Positions 33,864-43,330 of a stretch of 64,000 bases of DNA are shown in pieces. The translations under genes were made by a program, and so were the position numbers. Position 1 is the first letter of the stretch; each line of letters starts with the position of its first letter. The stretch spans positions 62,001 to 126,000 of the forward strand of contig NZ_FOMH01000011.1 of NCBI RefSeq assembly GCF_900112575.1, read 5' to 3'. The notes under the pieces were generated by a model. It searched no databases and had not been told where the DNA came from. It saw only the letters and a list, made by a program, of their open reading frames with translations. This DNA comes from Flavobacterium phragmitis (lineage in GTDB: Bacteria; Bacteroidota; Bacteroidia; Flavobacteriales; Flavobacteriaceae).

Positions 33864-34565
33864 TTATTCGTTCGAATATTTAAAACTTTTATTCATTTTA
33901 TCAAAAGGAATCACTTCATTGACAATAGATTCTAATTCGTGATCTGTCAATAAACCTCTTGCCGTTTCTACAATTTTGGGAGAAACATTGATTTCGTAAT
34001 CGATAATTTCGCGTTTTAGAATAGATTCTAAAATCTCGTTCTGACGCTCTGTTAAATATTTTTTATGAGATTTAAAAACCGATTCTAAGTCACTTCTAAA
34101 TTCTTCGTCACTCAGTTCATTATACAAATCCTGTTGTGACATATCGATCAGTAAAACTTTAAAAATAAAATCCTGAAGGTTTTTAGCCAGATAATTGACC
34201 TCATTCGAATCGTGCCATACAAAAACAATGGGTACGTCTCCGTTTTCTTCTTCATTTAGAAAAAAGCAATAATGATCTCCACCACCACTTTTCGCAAAAG
34301 GAATAAATTTAAATTCCGGATTTATATTTCGATAATCTTCAGGATCTCTAAGTTCCTCTATTTCTTCAGCAACCGATTTTAAATTGAGGGATTCAAAATC
34401 GTAAGAATGCAAAAGTAAAGGCGGATTATCTTTTAAGGTTGGATAAACTTCTGTAAACCAATTTGGACCGTATTCTCCAACATCCAGCATACCATCGGCA
34501 TCCAGTTGTTTATATAAAAGCGGAAATTCGAATCCGTATTTTGTTTCAATGTCTTTTATAGTCAT
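33864..34565 (-). CDS. SMI1/KNR4 (SUKH)-like protein
   Basis: 233 residues. The start MTIKDIETKYGFEFPLLYKQL followed by DVGEYGPNWF, and later FIPFAKSGGGDHYCFFL then VFVWHDSNE, match the SUKH pattern: an N-terminal helix pair, then a beta core with a GGGD turn. SUKH proteins commonly act as immunity proteins to nuclease or deaminase toxins, or bind partners in cell-wall control. The C-terminal 90 residues are helical and charged. The ATG at 34565 is preferred to a TTG 27 bases earlier. It is first in a two-gene unit. Confidence 0.6.
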   Translation of the reverse strand: MTIKDIETKYGFEFPLLYKQLDADGMLDVGEYGPNWFTEVYPTLKDNPPLLLHSYDFESLNLKSVAEEIEELRDPEDYRNINPEFKFIPFAKSGGGDHYCFFLNEEENGDVPIVFVWHDSNEVNYLAKNLQDFIFKVLLIDMSQQDLYNELSDEEFRSDLESVFKSHKKYLTERQNEILESILKREIIDYEINVSPKIVETARGLLTDHELESIVNEVIPFDKMNKSFKYSNE

Positions 34566-34640
34566 CTTTGGGGCAATTTCTATTAGAATCAAACCACTAA
34601 GATAACAATCTTTTTACTACATGAAAAATCTCGAGGTCAA

Positions 34641-36200
<1,560 letters not shown>

Positions 36201-36276
36201 TTTTTCGTTTTTATTCTATTAGCTTTTCTTTCTATGAAAAGAACATGCAAAAGTACTATTTTGAACTGACTTTATG

Positions 36277-36424
36277 TAATTAACCGCAAAGTACGCTAAG
36301 TTTTTTGAGCATGGTTTTCTAAAAACATAAAGTTCGCAAAGCTTTGTGTTGATTTAGCTTTGCGAACTTTATCTTTTCTATGCGTAAAGAAAAATTAAAT
36401 CTTAGCGCGCTTTGCGGTTAATTA
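36277..36424. repeat. Nested inverted-repeat element, type 3
   Basis: The outer arms 36277-36300 and 36401-36424 pair over 22 of 24 bases (core TTAACCGCAAAG...CTTTGCGGTTAA). Inside, a perfect 17-bp repeat pairs 36327-36343 with 36356-36372 (ATAAAGTTCGCAAAGCT). Both arms carry CGCAAAG. The two mismatches lie side by side in the outer arms. Confidence 0.75.
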
Positions 36425-36511
36425 TGCAACAAATTTCTTCTTCCTAAAATCTTTACTTTTTTTTTTCAGCCACAGATTATTTGGATTAAAAAGATTCTCT
36501 TATGAGTGGTC

Positions 36512-36531
36512 AGACGCACTGCGGTGCGTCT
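36512..36531. repeat. Short GC-rich hairpin
   Basis: AGACGCAC-TGCG-GTGCGTCT has perfect 8-bp arms. It stands out as GC-rich in an AT-rich surround. Confidence 0.65.
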
Positions 36532-36566
36532 CTACAGCAAAAAACCTTAGAACCTTAGTTTCTCAG

Positions 36567-36584
36567 TCCCGATAGCTATCGGGA
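36567..36584. repeat. 18-bp perfect palindrome
   Basis: TCCCGATAGCTATCGGGA is self-complementary over 18 bases. It is not next to a promoter motif it obviously controls and may belong to a dispersed repeat family. Confidence 0.65.
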
Positions 36585-36607
36585 TAGAATCTTTAGGAAA
36601 CACTTTG

Positions 36608-36615
36608 TACCTTTG
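36608..36615 (+). promoter_or_regulatory. Possible -7 element inside repeat tract
   Basis: TACCTTTG fits TAnnTTTG 30 bases before the 79-aa gene. It is part of the repeated TTTGCACC tract, so the match may be incidental. Confidence 0.35.
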
Positions 36616-36644
36616 CACCTCAGAACCTTTGCACCTTAAAAAAA

Positions 36645-36884
36645 ATGTCTAGAAAAATAAAACTAATTTGGGATTTCCGAGGACCCGCTTCCGCTAAAAC
36701 TGCCGAACACCATGAAATCCATTTGAAAGAATATATAGTTATTGAAAAACTTCCGCTAAATATTACAGGATTCAATATCATAAACGATATGCATGCCACC
36801 GCTTTTATGGTGGTTACTGATGAAAATATGATTCAGGTAAGAGATGCTTTGAAACCGCATCGAGGGGAAGTTTATGCTGAGTAA
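36645..36884 (+). CDS. Small conserved-looking protein, unknown function
   Basis: 79 residues, no family recognised. It has no signal peptide, and its composition is balanced and typical of a folded cytoplasmic alpha/beta protein. Notable segments are IKLIWDFRGPASAKTAEHH near the start, INDMHATAFMVV in the middle, and PHRGEVYAE at the end. Four His lie in two clusters, so metal binding is conceivable. It stands alone between two repeat regions and its last codon touches the next repeat. A coding look and a good ATG support a real gene. Confidence 0.55.
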   Translation: MSRKIKLIWDFRGPASAKTAEHHEIHLKEYIVIEKLPLNITGFNIINDMHATAFMVVTDENMIQVRDALKPHRGEVYAE

Positions 36885-37016
36885 AATTCCAATATTTTTG
36901 TAAATTCCAATAAAAAAATTCCAAATTCCAATTGCTAATATCGCTTGGAATTTGGAATTTATATTTTGAATATTCTCTTAAAGGGTTGGAATTTGGAATT
37001 TAAAATATTGGAATTT
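36884..37016. repeat. Nested inverted-repeat element, type 4
   Basis: Outer perfect 15-bp arms 36884-36898 and 37002-37016 (AAATTCCAATATTTT). Inner perfect 16-bp arms 36916-36931 and 36945-36960 (AAATTCCAAATTCCAA). A further direct copy of the right inner arm lies at 36986-37001. The element spans from the stop of the 79-aa gene to the stop codon of recQ, overlapping both gene ends by one or two bases. Confidence 0.75.
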
Positions 37017-39210
37017 AATTAGCTACTTCACTAATAAACTTAATACGCATTAAACGCAATTCGTCAATATCGTAATCGCCGTCAAATTCTTTTAGAGCGT
37101 CTTCGATTTTATCAGATTCTGATTCCATGAAGTAATCGTGAATTTCTTCCTGTTGATCATCATCTAAAATATCGTCTAACCAATATTTGATATTTAATTT
37201 GGTTCCAGAATATACAATTTGCTCCATTTCTTTAATTAGAGCATCCATCGTAAGACCTTTTGCAGATGCAATGTCGTTCAATGGTAATTTTCGGTCGATG
37301 TTCTGAATGATATATAATTTATTGGCAGAATTGACTCCTGTAGATTTTACAACCAAATCGTCTGGACGGATAATATCATTATCTTCAACATAACGAGCGA
37401 TTAAAGCCACGAATTCACTTCCGTACTTTTTAGCTTTTCCTTCACCAACACCATGAATATTATACAATTCCTGAATAGTTATTGGATATTTTAAAGCCAT
37501 ATCTTCCAAAGAAGGGTCCTGGAAAACTACGAATGGTGGGACTCCCAGTTTTTTGGCGACTTTTTTACGAAGCTCACGAAGCATTCCTGTTAAAACTTCA
37601 TCGGCAGTTCCAGAAGATTTACCTCCTGTTACTATTGTTTCATCATCTGCCTCTGTGTATTCATGATCTTCAGACATCATGAACGAATATGGATTTTGGA
37701 TAAAATCTAAACCTTCTTTGGTAATTTTAATCACTCCATACGTTTCAATATCTTTTGACAACAGTCCCGTTACCAAAACTTGTCTCAATAATGCCATCCA
37801 GTATTTTTCGTCATGATCTGAACCAGAACCAAAATAAGGTTGCGTATCGGTTTTATGTGCTTTAATAACCGCATTGATACGGCCAATTAAAGTAAACACA
37901 ATTTCTTTTGATTTGTAAATATGTTTGGTGTCGCGAACAATTTCAAGTAATTTAACCACTTGTTCCTTGGCTTCGACTTTACTTTTTGGATTACGAACAT
38001 TGTCATCCATATCAGCGCCTTCACCAGTTTCGCTGTCAAATTCTTCACCGAAATAATGGAGAAGAAATTTTCTTCGTGACATTGAAGTTTCGGCGTAAGC
38101 CACAACCTCCTGTAAAAGCGCAAAACCAATTTCCTGTTCTGCAACTGGTTTTCCGGACATGAATTTCTCCAGCTTTTCTACATCTTTATAAGAGTAGTAA
38201 GCCAAACAATGTCCTTCTCCACCGTCACGTCCTGCACGACCGGTTTCCTGATAATAACTTTCAAGAGATTTTGGAATATCGTGGTGAATTACAAAGCGAA
38301 CATCTGGTTTATCGATTCCCATTCCGAAAGCGATTGTTGCGACCACCACATCTACATCTTCCATCAAAAACATATCCTGATGTTTGGCGCGGGTTTTGGC
38401 ATCCAATCCTGCGTGATAAGGAACAGCACTGATTCCGTTTACTTGTAAAACTTCGGCAATGGATTCTACCTTTTTACGGCTTAAGCAGTAAATAATTCCG
38501 GATTTGCCTTTATGTTGTTTGATAAATCGAATAATATCCGATTCAATGTTTTTAGTTTTTGTTCGAACTTCGTAGTACAAGTTCGGTCTGTTGAATGATG
38601 CTTTAAAAGTATTAGCATCAGACATATCAAGGTTTTTCAGGATATCTTCCTGAACTTTTGGGGTTGCGGTTGCAGTAAGACCAATAATTGGAACTTTACC
38701 TAATTGCTTTATAATATGTCGCAGATTTCTGTACTCCGGCCTAAAATCATGCCCCCATTCCGAGATACAGTGTGCTTCATCAATAGCTACGAAAGAAATA
38801 GGCACACTTTGAAGGAAAGCCACATATTCTTCTTTTGTTAAAGATTCTGGAGCAACATATAATAATTTGGTTAAACCTGAAGTAATATCTTTTTTAACCT
38901 GTGCAATTTCTGTTTTTGTAAGAGAGGAATTTAATACGTGTGCAATTCCATTTTCCGACGAAAGACTTCGAATGGCATCAACCTGGTTTTTCATCAAGGC
39001 AATCAGAGGAGAAACAACAATTGCTGTTCCGTCCTGAATTAAAGCGGGTAATTGATAACAAAGAGACTTTCCACCACCTGTCGGCATAATTACGAAAGTA
39101 TTCTTTGCATCTAAAATACTCGTAATGACTTGCTCCTGCAAGCCTTTAAATTGGCTAAAGCCGAAATACTTCTTTAATTCTTTATGTATTTCAATTTCGT
39201 TTGAATTCAT
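37015..39210 (-). CDS. recQ: ATP-dependent DNA helicase RecQ (zinc-less form)
   Basis: 3'-5' DNA helicase of 731 residues for recombination and fork repair. Walker A PTGGGKS has Lys48, the DEAH box spans 144-147, and motif VI YYQETGRAGRD is near 320-330. The RecQ C-terminal region starts near 360 and the HRDC domain covers about 520-595. The four zinc-binding Cys of E. coli RecQ are absent: the position of the first is Ser379 (TSMSRRK), and the usual CxxCxxC stretch reads GEGADMDDN (397-405). An acidic tail follows. I believe this loss is shared by related Bacteroidota. Confidence 0.92.
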   Translation of the reverse strand: MNSNEIEIHKELKKYFGFSQFKGLQEQVITSILDAKNTFVIMPTGGGKSLCYQLPALIQDGTAIVVSPLIALMKNQVDAIRSLSSENGIAHVLNSSLTKTEIAQVKKDITSGLTKLLYVAPESLTKEEYVAFLQSVPISFVAIDEAHCISEWGHDFRPEYRNLRHIIKQLGKVPIIGLTATATPKVQEDILKNLDMSDANTFKASFNRPNLYYEVRTKTKNIESDIIRFIKQHKGKSGIIYCLSRKKVESIAEVLQVNGISAVPYHAGLDAKTRAKHQDMFLMEDVDVVVATIAFGMGIDKPDVRFVIHHDIPKSLESYYQETGRAGRDGGEGHCLAYYSYKDVEKLEKFMSGKPVAEQEIGFALLQEVVAYAETSMSRRKFLLHYFGEEFDSETGEGADMDDNVRNPKSKVEAKEQVVKLLEIVRDTKHIYKSKEIVFTLIGRINAVIKAHKTDTQPYFGSGSDHDEKYWMALLRQVLVTGLLSKDIETYGVIKITKEGLDFIQNPYSFMMSEDHEYTEADDETIVTGGKSSGTADEVLTGMLRELRKKVAKKLGVPPFVVFQDPSLEDMALKYPITIQELYNIHGVGEGKAKKYGSEFVALIARYVEDNDIIRPDDLVVKSTGVNSANKLYIIQNIDRKLPLNDIASAKGLTMDALIKEMEQIVYSGTKLNIKYWLDDILDDDQQEEIHDYFMESESDKIEDALKEFDGDYDIDELRLMRIKFISEVAN

Positions 39211-39234
39211 TCTCTATATTAATGGTATTTTGTA

Positions 39235-39242
39235 TAAATTTG
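39235..39242 (+). promoter_or_regulatory. -7 promoter element of kdsD operon
   Basis: TAAATTTG matches TAnnTTTG 55 bases before the proposed TTG start. It lies inside the longer versions of the frame, which argues against those earlier starts. Confidence 0.55.
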
Positions 39243-39296
39243 CAACACATAAAGATACAACTTTCTTTTATACATACAAATTTTAAATATTCTGAT

Positions 39297-40262
39297 TTGA
39301 TCTCAAAAGAAAATATATTGGCCATCGCCAAAAAAACAATTCTCTCTGAAAGTGAAGCAATTACAAAACTAATTGATTTTCTGGACGAAAATTTCTACGA
39401 AGCAGTTCAGCGTATCTATGAAACCAAAGGCCGTTTAATCGTTACCGGAATCGGAAAAAGTGCCATCATTGCTCAAAAAATGGTTGCTACTTTTAACTCT
39501 ACAGGAACTCCATCTATGTTTCTGCATGCCGCAGAAGCTATTCATGGTGATTTAGGCATGATTCAAAACGAAGACATTATTATATGTATTTCTAAAAGTG
39601 GTAACAGTCCTGAAATTAAGGTTTTAGTTCCGCTTTTAAAACGATTTGGAAATACTCTAATTGCTATTACAGGAAATACGACTTCCTTTTTAGCAAAAGG
39701 TTCTGATTTCGTTTTAAATACAACTGTGGATACCGAAGCCTGCCCAATTAATTTAGCTCCAACAAACAGTACAACGGCTCAGCTTGTTATGGGCGATGCA
39801 CTAGCAGTTTGTTTAATGGAAATGCGTGATTTTAAACCTGAAGATTTTGCGGTTTATCATCCAGGTGGCGCTTTAGGCAAAAAATTACTGCTTCGTGTAA
39901 AAGACATGATAGAACACTCGTTAAAACCAACAGTTACTCCAGAGACTTCAATCAAAAAAGCAATTTTCGAAATTTCTGAAAAAAGATTGGGAGTTACCGC
40001 AGTTATAGAAGACAATAAAATTGTTGGAATTATTACGGATGGAGACATCCGAAGAATGCTAAACGACGTAGATACTATAGCAGATTTAACAGCAAAAGAT
40101 ATTATGTCTAAAAATCCAAAAGTAGTTTCGTCTGAAACTATGGCTGTGGATGCTTTAAACATTTTAGAAGACTTTTCGATTACACAATTAATTGTTGCAG
40201 ACAACGGAGAATACAAAGGCGTATTACATTTACACGACATTTTAAAAGAAGGAATAGTATAA
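39297..40262 (+). CDS. kdsD: Arabinose-5-phosphate isomerase (KpsF/GutQ family)
   Basis: Converts ribulose-5-phosphate to arabinose-5-phosphate, the first step of Kdo synthesis for lipid A-core. The SIS domain (about 30-180) has VTGIGKSAIIAQKM and ISKSGNSPE; HPGGALG holds the catalytic His. Two CBS domains (about 200-321) follow, with GIITDGDIRRML. A TTG start at 39297 gives 321 residues, the normal family length. The frame continues up to 39201, but an ATG at 39222 and a TTG at 39201 would precede or overlap the promoter element. It overlaps tatC by one base (TAATG). Confidence 0.88.
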   Translation: MISKENILAIAKKTILSESEAITKLIDFLDENFYEAVQRIYETKGRLIVTGIGKSAIIAQKMVATFNSTGTPSMFLHAAEAIHGDLGMIQNEDIIICISKSGNSPEIKVLVPLLKRFGNTLIAITGNTTSFLAKGSDFVLNTTVDTEACPINLAPTNSTTAQLVMGDALAVCLMEMRDFKPEDFAVYHPGGALGKKLLLRVKDMIEHSLKPTVTPETSIKKAIFEISEKRLGVTAVIEDNKIVGIITDGDIRRMLNDVDTIADLTAKDIMSKNPKVVSSETMAVDALNILEDFSITQLIVADNGEYKGVLHLHDILKEGIV

Positions 40263-41077
40263 TGGCAAAGAAAAATCTTGGCGAAATGTCATTTTTGGAT
40301 CATCTTGAAGAACTAAGATGGTTATTGGTTAGAAGTACACTTGCTACAATTATTATGGCAATTGTTACTTATTTTATTAGTGATTATTTATTTGATCAAA
40401 TTATTTTAGGCCCAATCAGACCAACGTTTTTTACTTATGTTTGGTTTTGTGATCTTTCGCATTCATTGGGATTTGCAGACAGCATTTGTATTACAGAACT
40501 GAATTTCATTATTCAGAATACCGAAATGGAAGGACAAGTAAACATCTTTGTATGGATGTGTCTTCTGGCAGGTTTCATCTTGAGTTTCCCTTATATTTTA
40601 TGGGAAATCTGGAAATTCATCAGTCCAGCTCTTTATGAAAAAGAAAGAAAAAATGCAAAATTATTCATCTTCGTCTCTTCTTTACTTTTCTTTTTAGGAG
40701 TCTTGTTCGGGTATTTTGTCGTAATTCCGATGTCGGTAAACTTCGTGGCAACTTTCTCTGTGAGTGATGTTGTAAAAAACCAGTTTACGCTTGAGTCTTA
40801 TATGGGAATGGTAAAAACGAGTATTTTAGGAAGTGCTATCTTTTTTGAACTTCCTATTGCTATTTATTTCTTAACTAAATTAGGATTAGTAACTCCTGAA
40901 TTCTTAAGAAAATACTGGAAGTACGCTGTTGTACTTATTTTAATTATTGCCGCAATCGTGACGCCTCCAGATGTTGTGAGTCAAACTATTGTTGCAATTC
41001 CAATGCTAATCATATACGAATTGAGTATATGGATTTCGAAAGTTGTTTATAAAAATAAAATGAAAGAAAATGTCTGA
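40262..41077 (+). CDS. tatC: Twin-arginine translocase subunit TatC
   Basis: Core receptor of the Tat export system, 271 residues with six predicted transmembrane helices. The N-terminal signature FLDHLEELRWLLVRS contains the conserved HLEELR motif that contacts twin-arginine signals. FPYILWEIWKFISPALYEKER follows helix 2. No tatA or tatB lies beside it, so those must be elsewhere. It overlaps kdsD by one base and the next gene by 8 bases. Confidence 0.94.
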   Translation: MAKKNLGEMSFLDHLEELRWLLVRSTLATIIMAIVTYFISDYLFDQIILGPIRPTFFTYVWFCDLSHSLGFADSICITELNFIIQNTEMEGQVNIFVWMCLLAGFILSFPYILWEIWKFISPALYEKERKNAKLFIFVSSLLFFLGVLFGYFVVIPMSVNFVATFSVSDVVKNQFTLESYMGMVKTSILGSAIFFELPIAIYFLTKLGLVTPEFLRKYWKYAVVLILIIAAIVTPPDVVSQTIVAIPMLIIYELSIWISKVVYKNKMKENV

Positions 41078-41420
41078 TATAGTTCAAGAATTTAATGACT
41101 ATCGTTCTAAAATGAACGAAAAATTATTAGCTGACAACAATAAAATTGTAAAGCGTATTTTTAATCTTGACACTAATGCTTACGCAGAAGGCGCTCTTGA
41201 TGTAAAAACAAAAGAATTACTTGGTCTAGTTGCATCAACAGTTTTAAGATGTGACGACTGTGTAAAATACCATTTGGAAACCAGTTATAAAGAAGGCGTT
41301 TCTAAAGAAGAAATGATGGAAGCGATGGGAATTGCGACTCTTGTTGGAGGAACAATCGTGATCCCGCATTTAAGAAGAGCTTACGAATTCTGGGAAGCTT
41401 TAGAAGAAGCGGGCAAATAA
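41070..41420 (+). CDS. Carboxymuconolactone decarboxylase / AhpD-like protein
   Basis: 116-residue all-helical protein of the CMD family. The AhpD-type active site RCDDCVKYH gives Cys61, Cys64 and His68, suggesting peroxidase or disulfide-reductase activity rather than the decarboxylase for which the family is named. It lies within the kdsD-tatC-lptB gene run, overlapping tatC by 8 bases, so co-expression is certain in practice. The partner is unknown. Confidence 0.85.
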   Translation: MSDIVQEFNDYRSKMNEKLLADNNKIVKRIFNLDTNAYAEGALDVKTKELLGLVASTVLRCDDCVKYHLETSYKEGVSKEEMMEAMGIATLVGGTIVIPHLRRAYEFWEALEEAGK

Positions 41421-41426
41421 TTAGAA

Positions 41427-41661
41427 AATGTGTCAATTTGATAATTAGATAATTTCTCTTAAAATACTCTAATTATTTAATTCTGAAATACAAATTCTAA
41501 ATTTTGAAAATGCAATAATTTGTTAATTGATTTACCGAATTGATTATTTTAAATTTATTTTGCCTTTCAAATCAAATTATAAAATTGATTATGATTTATT
41601 TTTAAAAAAAATTATCTCATTGTCAAATTGCCTAATTGGCACATTATCAAATTATCTAATT
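41427..41661. repeat. Intergenic repeat region with inverted repeats, type 5
   Basis: 235 very AT-rich bases between the AhpD-like gene and lptB. A perfect 13-bp inverted repeat pairs 41443-41455 with 41649-41661 (AATTAGATAATTT). Nearby are repeated TTTGATAAT and TAGATAATT units and, at the right end, their complements. No gene is seen. If the operon continues to lptB, the transcript must cross it. Confidence 0.6.
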
Positions 41662-41668
41662 AAAAAAA

Positions 41669-42409
41669 ATGAAGCTAAGAGCCGATAATTTAATCAAAAC
41701 CTATAAAGGACGAAGTGTTGTAAAAGGAATCTCTGTTGAGGTAAATCAAGGAGAAATCGTGGGTCTTTTGGGGCCAAATGGAGCTGGAAAAACAACGTCT
41801 TTCTACATGATTGTGGGATTGGTAAAACCAAATCAGGGAAATATCTTTCTTGATGATTTGAATATTACCGATTATCCAATGTACAAACGTGCACAGCAAG
41901 GAATTGGTTATTTAGCACAGGAAGCTTCTGTTTTTAGAAAATTAAGTATTGAAGATAATATCCTGAGTGTTTTACAATTAACAAAACTTTCTAAAGAAGC
42001 TCAAATCGCTAAAATGGAAAGTTTAATTGAAGAATTCAGTTTAGAACATATTCGTACCAACCGAGGCGATTTACTTTCGGGAGGAGAACGTCGTCGTACT
42101 GAGATTGCACGTGCATTGGCAACCGATCCAAAATTCATATTATTGGATGAGCCTTTTGCCGGAGTTGACCCGGTTGCGGTTGAAGACATCCAAAGAATTG
42201 TAGCCCAGCTAAAAAATAAAAATATCGGAATCTTAATTACCGATCATAACGTTCAGGAAACTTTAGCCATTACAGATAAAACATATCTAATGTTTGAAGG
42301 AGGAATTCTGAAAGCTGGAGTTCCAGAAGAATTGGTCGAAGACGAAATGGTTCGTAGAGTGTATCTGGGACAAAACTTCGAGTTACGTAAAAAGAAACTT
42401 GAGTTTTAA
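41669..42409 (+). CDS. lptB: LPS export ABC transporter ATP-binding protein LptB
   Basis: ATPase of the lipopolysaccharide transport machine, 246 residues, powering LptFG at the inner membrane. Walker A is GPNGAGKTT (Lys41), the signature LSGGERRRTEIARALA, Walker B FILLDEPFAGVDP, the H-loop ITDHNVQET. The phrase DHNVQETLAITD and the LSGGERRR signature distinguish LptB from general ABC ATPases. It fits functionally with kdsD upstream (Kdo). Confidence 0.94.
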   Translation: MKLRADNLIKTYKGRSVVKGISVEVNQGEIVGLLGPNGAGKTTSFYMIVGLVKPNQGNIFLDDLNITDYPMYKRAQQGIGYLAQEASVFRKLSIEDNILSVLQLTKLSKEAQIAKMESLIEEFSLEHIRTNRGDLLSGGERRRTEIARALATDPKFILLDEPFAGVDPVAVEDIQRIVAQLKNKNIGILITDHNVQETLAITDKTYLMFEGGILKAGVPEELVEDEMVRRVYLGQNFELRKKKLEF

Positions 42410-42412
42410 AAA

Positions 42413-42467
42413 AGTTTTCAGTCGCAGTCTCAGTGAACACTGAAAACTGAGACTGCGACTGAAAACT
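42413..42467. repeat. Long perfect hairpin, type 6
   Basis: Perfect 22-bp inverted repeat 42413-42434 / 42446-42467 with an 11-base loop, cores CAGTCGCAGTCTCAG and CTGAGACTGCGACTG. It sits exactly between the convergent lptB and GH25 genes. Its right arm overlaps the GH25 stop codon by 2 bases. It may act as a bidirectional terminator, although no T-run follows. Confidence 0.8.
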
Positions 42468-43320
42468 ATTCCACCGTAATAAAATGCAATTGCTCTAAAT
42501 CGCCGTTGTAAATATTGACATCAACACGATGTTTAATTCCAGGCAAAGAAGCTTTTTCTGTAAATTGCCAAAACAGCCAATCATCTTCAATTTTTTCTCT
42601 GTAGAAATTATAATTGGCTATCCAGAATAAATAATCTCCGAATTCTTCTTTTAAGAAATCAGCATAATATCTTTCTCCCGAATAAATAATTGGACGCACC
42701 TGATAATGTTTTTCTACTTTATTCAACCAACGTTTCAATCCTTTTTTCAAACTGTCTAAGGGCTGGTTTTTGGGTAATTTTTCGATATCCAAAACAGGAG
42801 GTAGATCTCCTTTTTGCAATTTTACTGTTTTAATAAAAAGATTGGCCTGTTCTATAGAATTTTCGTTGGGACGATAATAATGGTAGGCACCGCGCATGAT
42901 TTTATTTTCTTTTGCACCTTCCCAATTTCTTTTGAATTGTCTGTCCACACGATCATTTCCTGCTGTTGCACGAATAAACACAAACTGAACAGGATATTTT
43001 TCGTCCAGAATTTCGACTTCTTCCCAATCTACTTTTCCTTGAAATTCAGAAACGTCGATTCCAATTACTTTTCCTTTATGATTTTCGAGAACGCGAATGT
43101 TTCGTACATCCGAAAGGTGTTTATCTACGGCATCTTCATCTAAAACCTTTTCCGATTTAAAACCTAAATAATAGGCCAATCCTTTACGATAATGGTAAAT
43201 GATTCCAATAAATAAAAGTGAAAATAATATCAACAAAAGCCCTCTTAAAAGCCTATTAAGAAAAGATCTTCCTGCAGGTTTTCTGGAATATGTTTTACGA
43301 TAAGACGTTTTTCTTGCCAT
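42466..43320 (-). CDS. Membrane-anchored GH25 lysozyme-like muramidase
   Basis: 284 residues. A basic N-terminus and one transmembrane helix (about 24-43) anchor it in the inner membrane. The GH25 domain (about 85-280) opens IGIDVSEFQGKVDW with Asp89 and has PVLDIEK with Asp178 and Glu180 at the active site, then WIANYN and the closing WLFWQFTEK. GH25 enzymes cut the MurNAc-GlcNAc bond of peptidoglycan. It is followed by 10 bases from pssA and transcribed with it. Confidence 0.88.
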   Translation of the reverse strand: MARKTSYRKTYSRKPAGRSFLNRLLRGLLLILFSLLFIGIIYHYRKGLAYYLGFKSEKVLDEDAVDKHLSDVRNIRVLENHKGKVIGIDVSEFQGKVDWEEVEILDEKYPVQFVFIRATAGNDRVDRQFKRNWEGAKENKIMRGAYHYYRPNENSIEQANLFIKTVKLQKGDLPPVLDIEKLPKNQPLDSLKKGLKRWLNKVEKHYQVRPIIYSGERYYADFLKEEFGDYLFWIANYNFYREKIEDDWLFWQFTEKASLPGIKHRVDVNIYNGDLEQLHFITVE

Positions 43321-43330
43321 TACAACAGAA

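Larger units (their letters stand above)
36201..36644. other. Non-coding region built of several inverted repeats
   Basis: 444 bases without a credible gene. It holds a nested inverted-repeat element (36277-36424), a short hairpin of 8-bp arms (36512-36531), an 18-base palindrome (36567-36584), and CTTAGAAC/CCTTTGCACC direct-repeat tracts (about 36541-36640) that run up to the next gene. See the separate repeat entries. Confidence 0.75.

Noticed and set aside
36541..36640. Possible CRISPR-like direct repeats (CTTAGAAC / CCTTTGCACC)
   Set aside because: Repeat units are short, irregular and without uniform spacers, and no cas genes are present.
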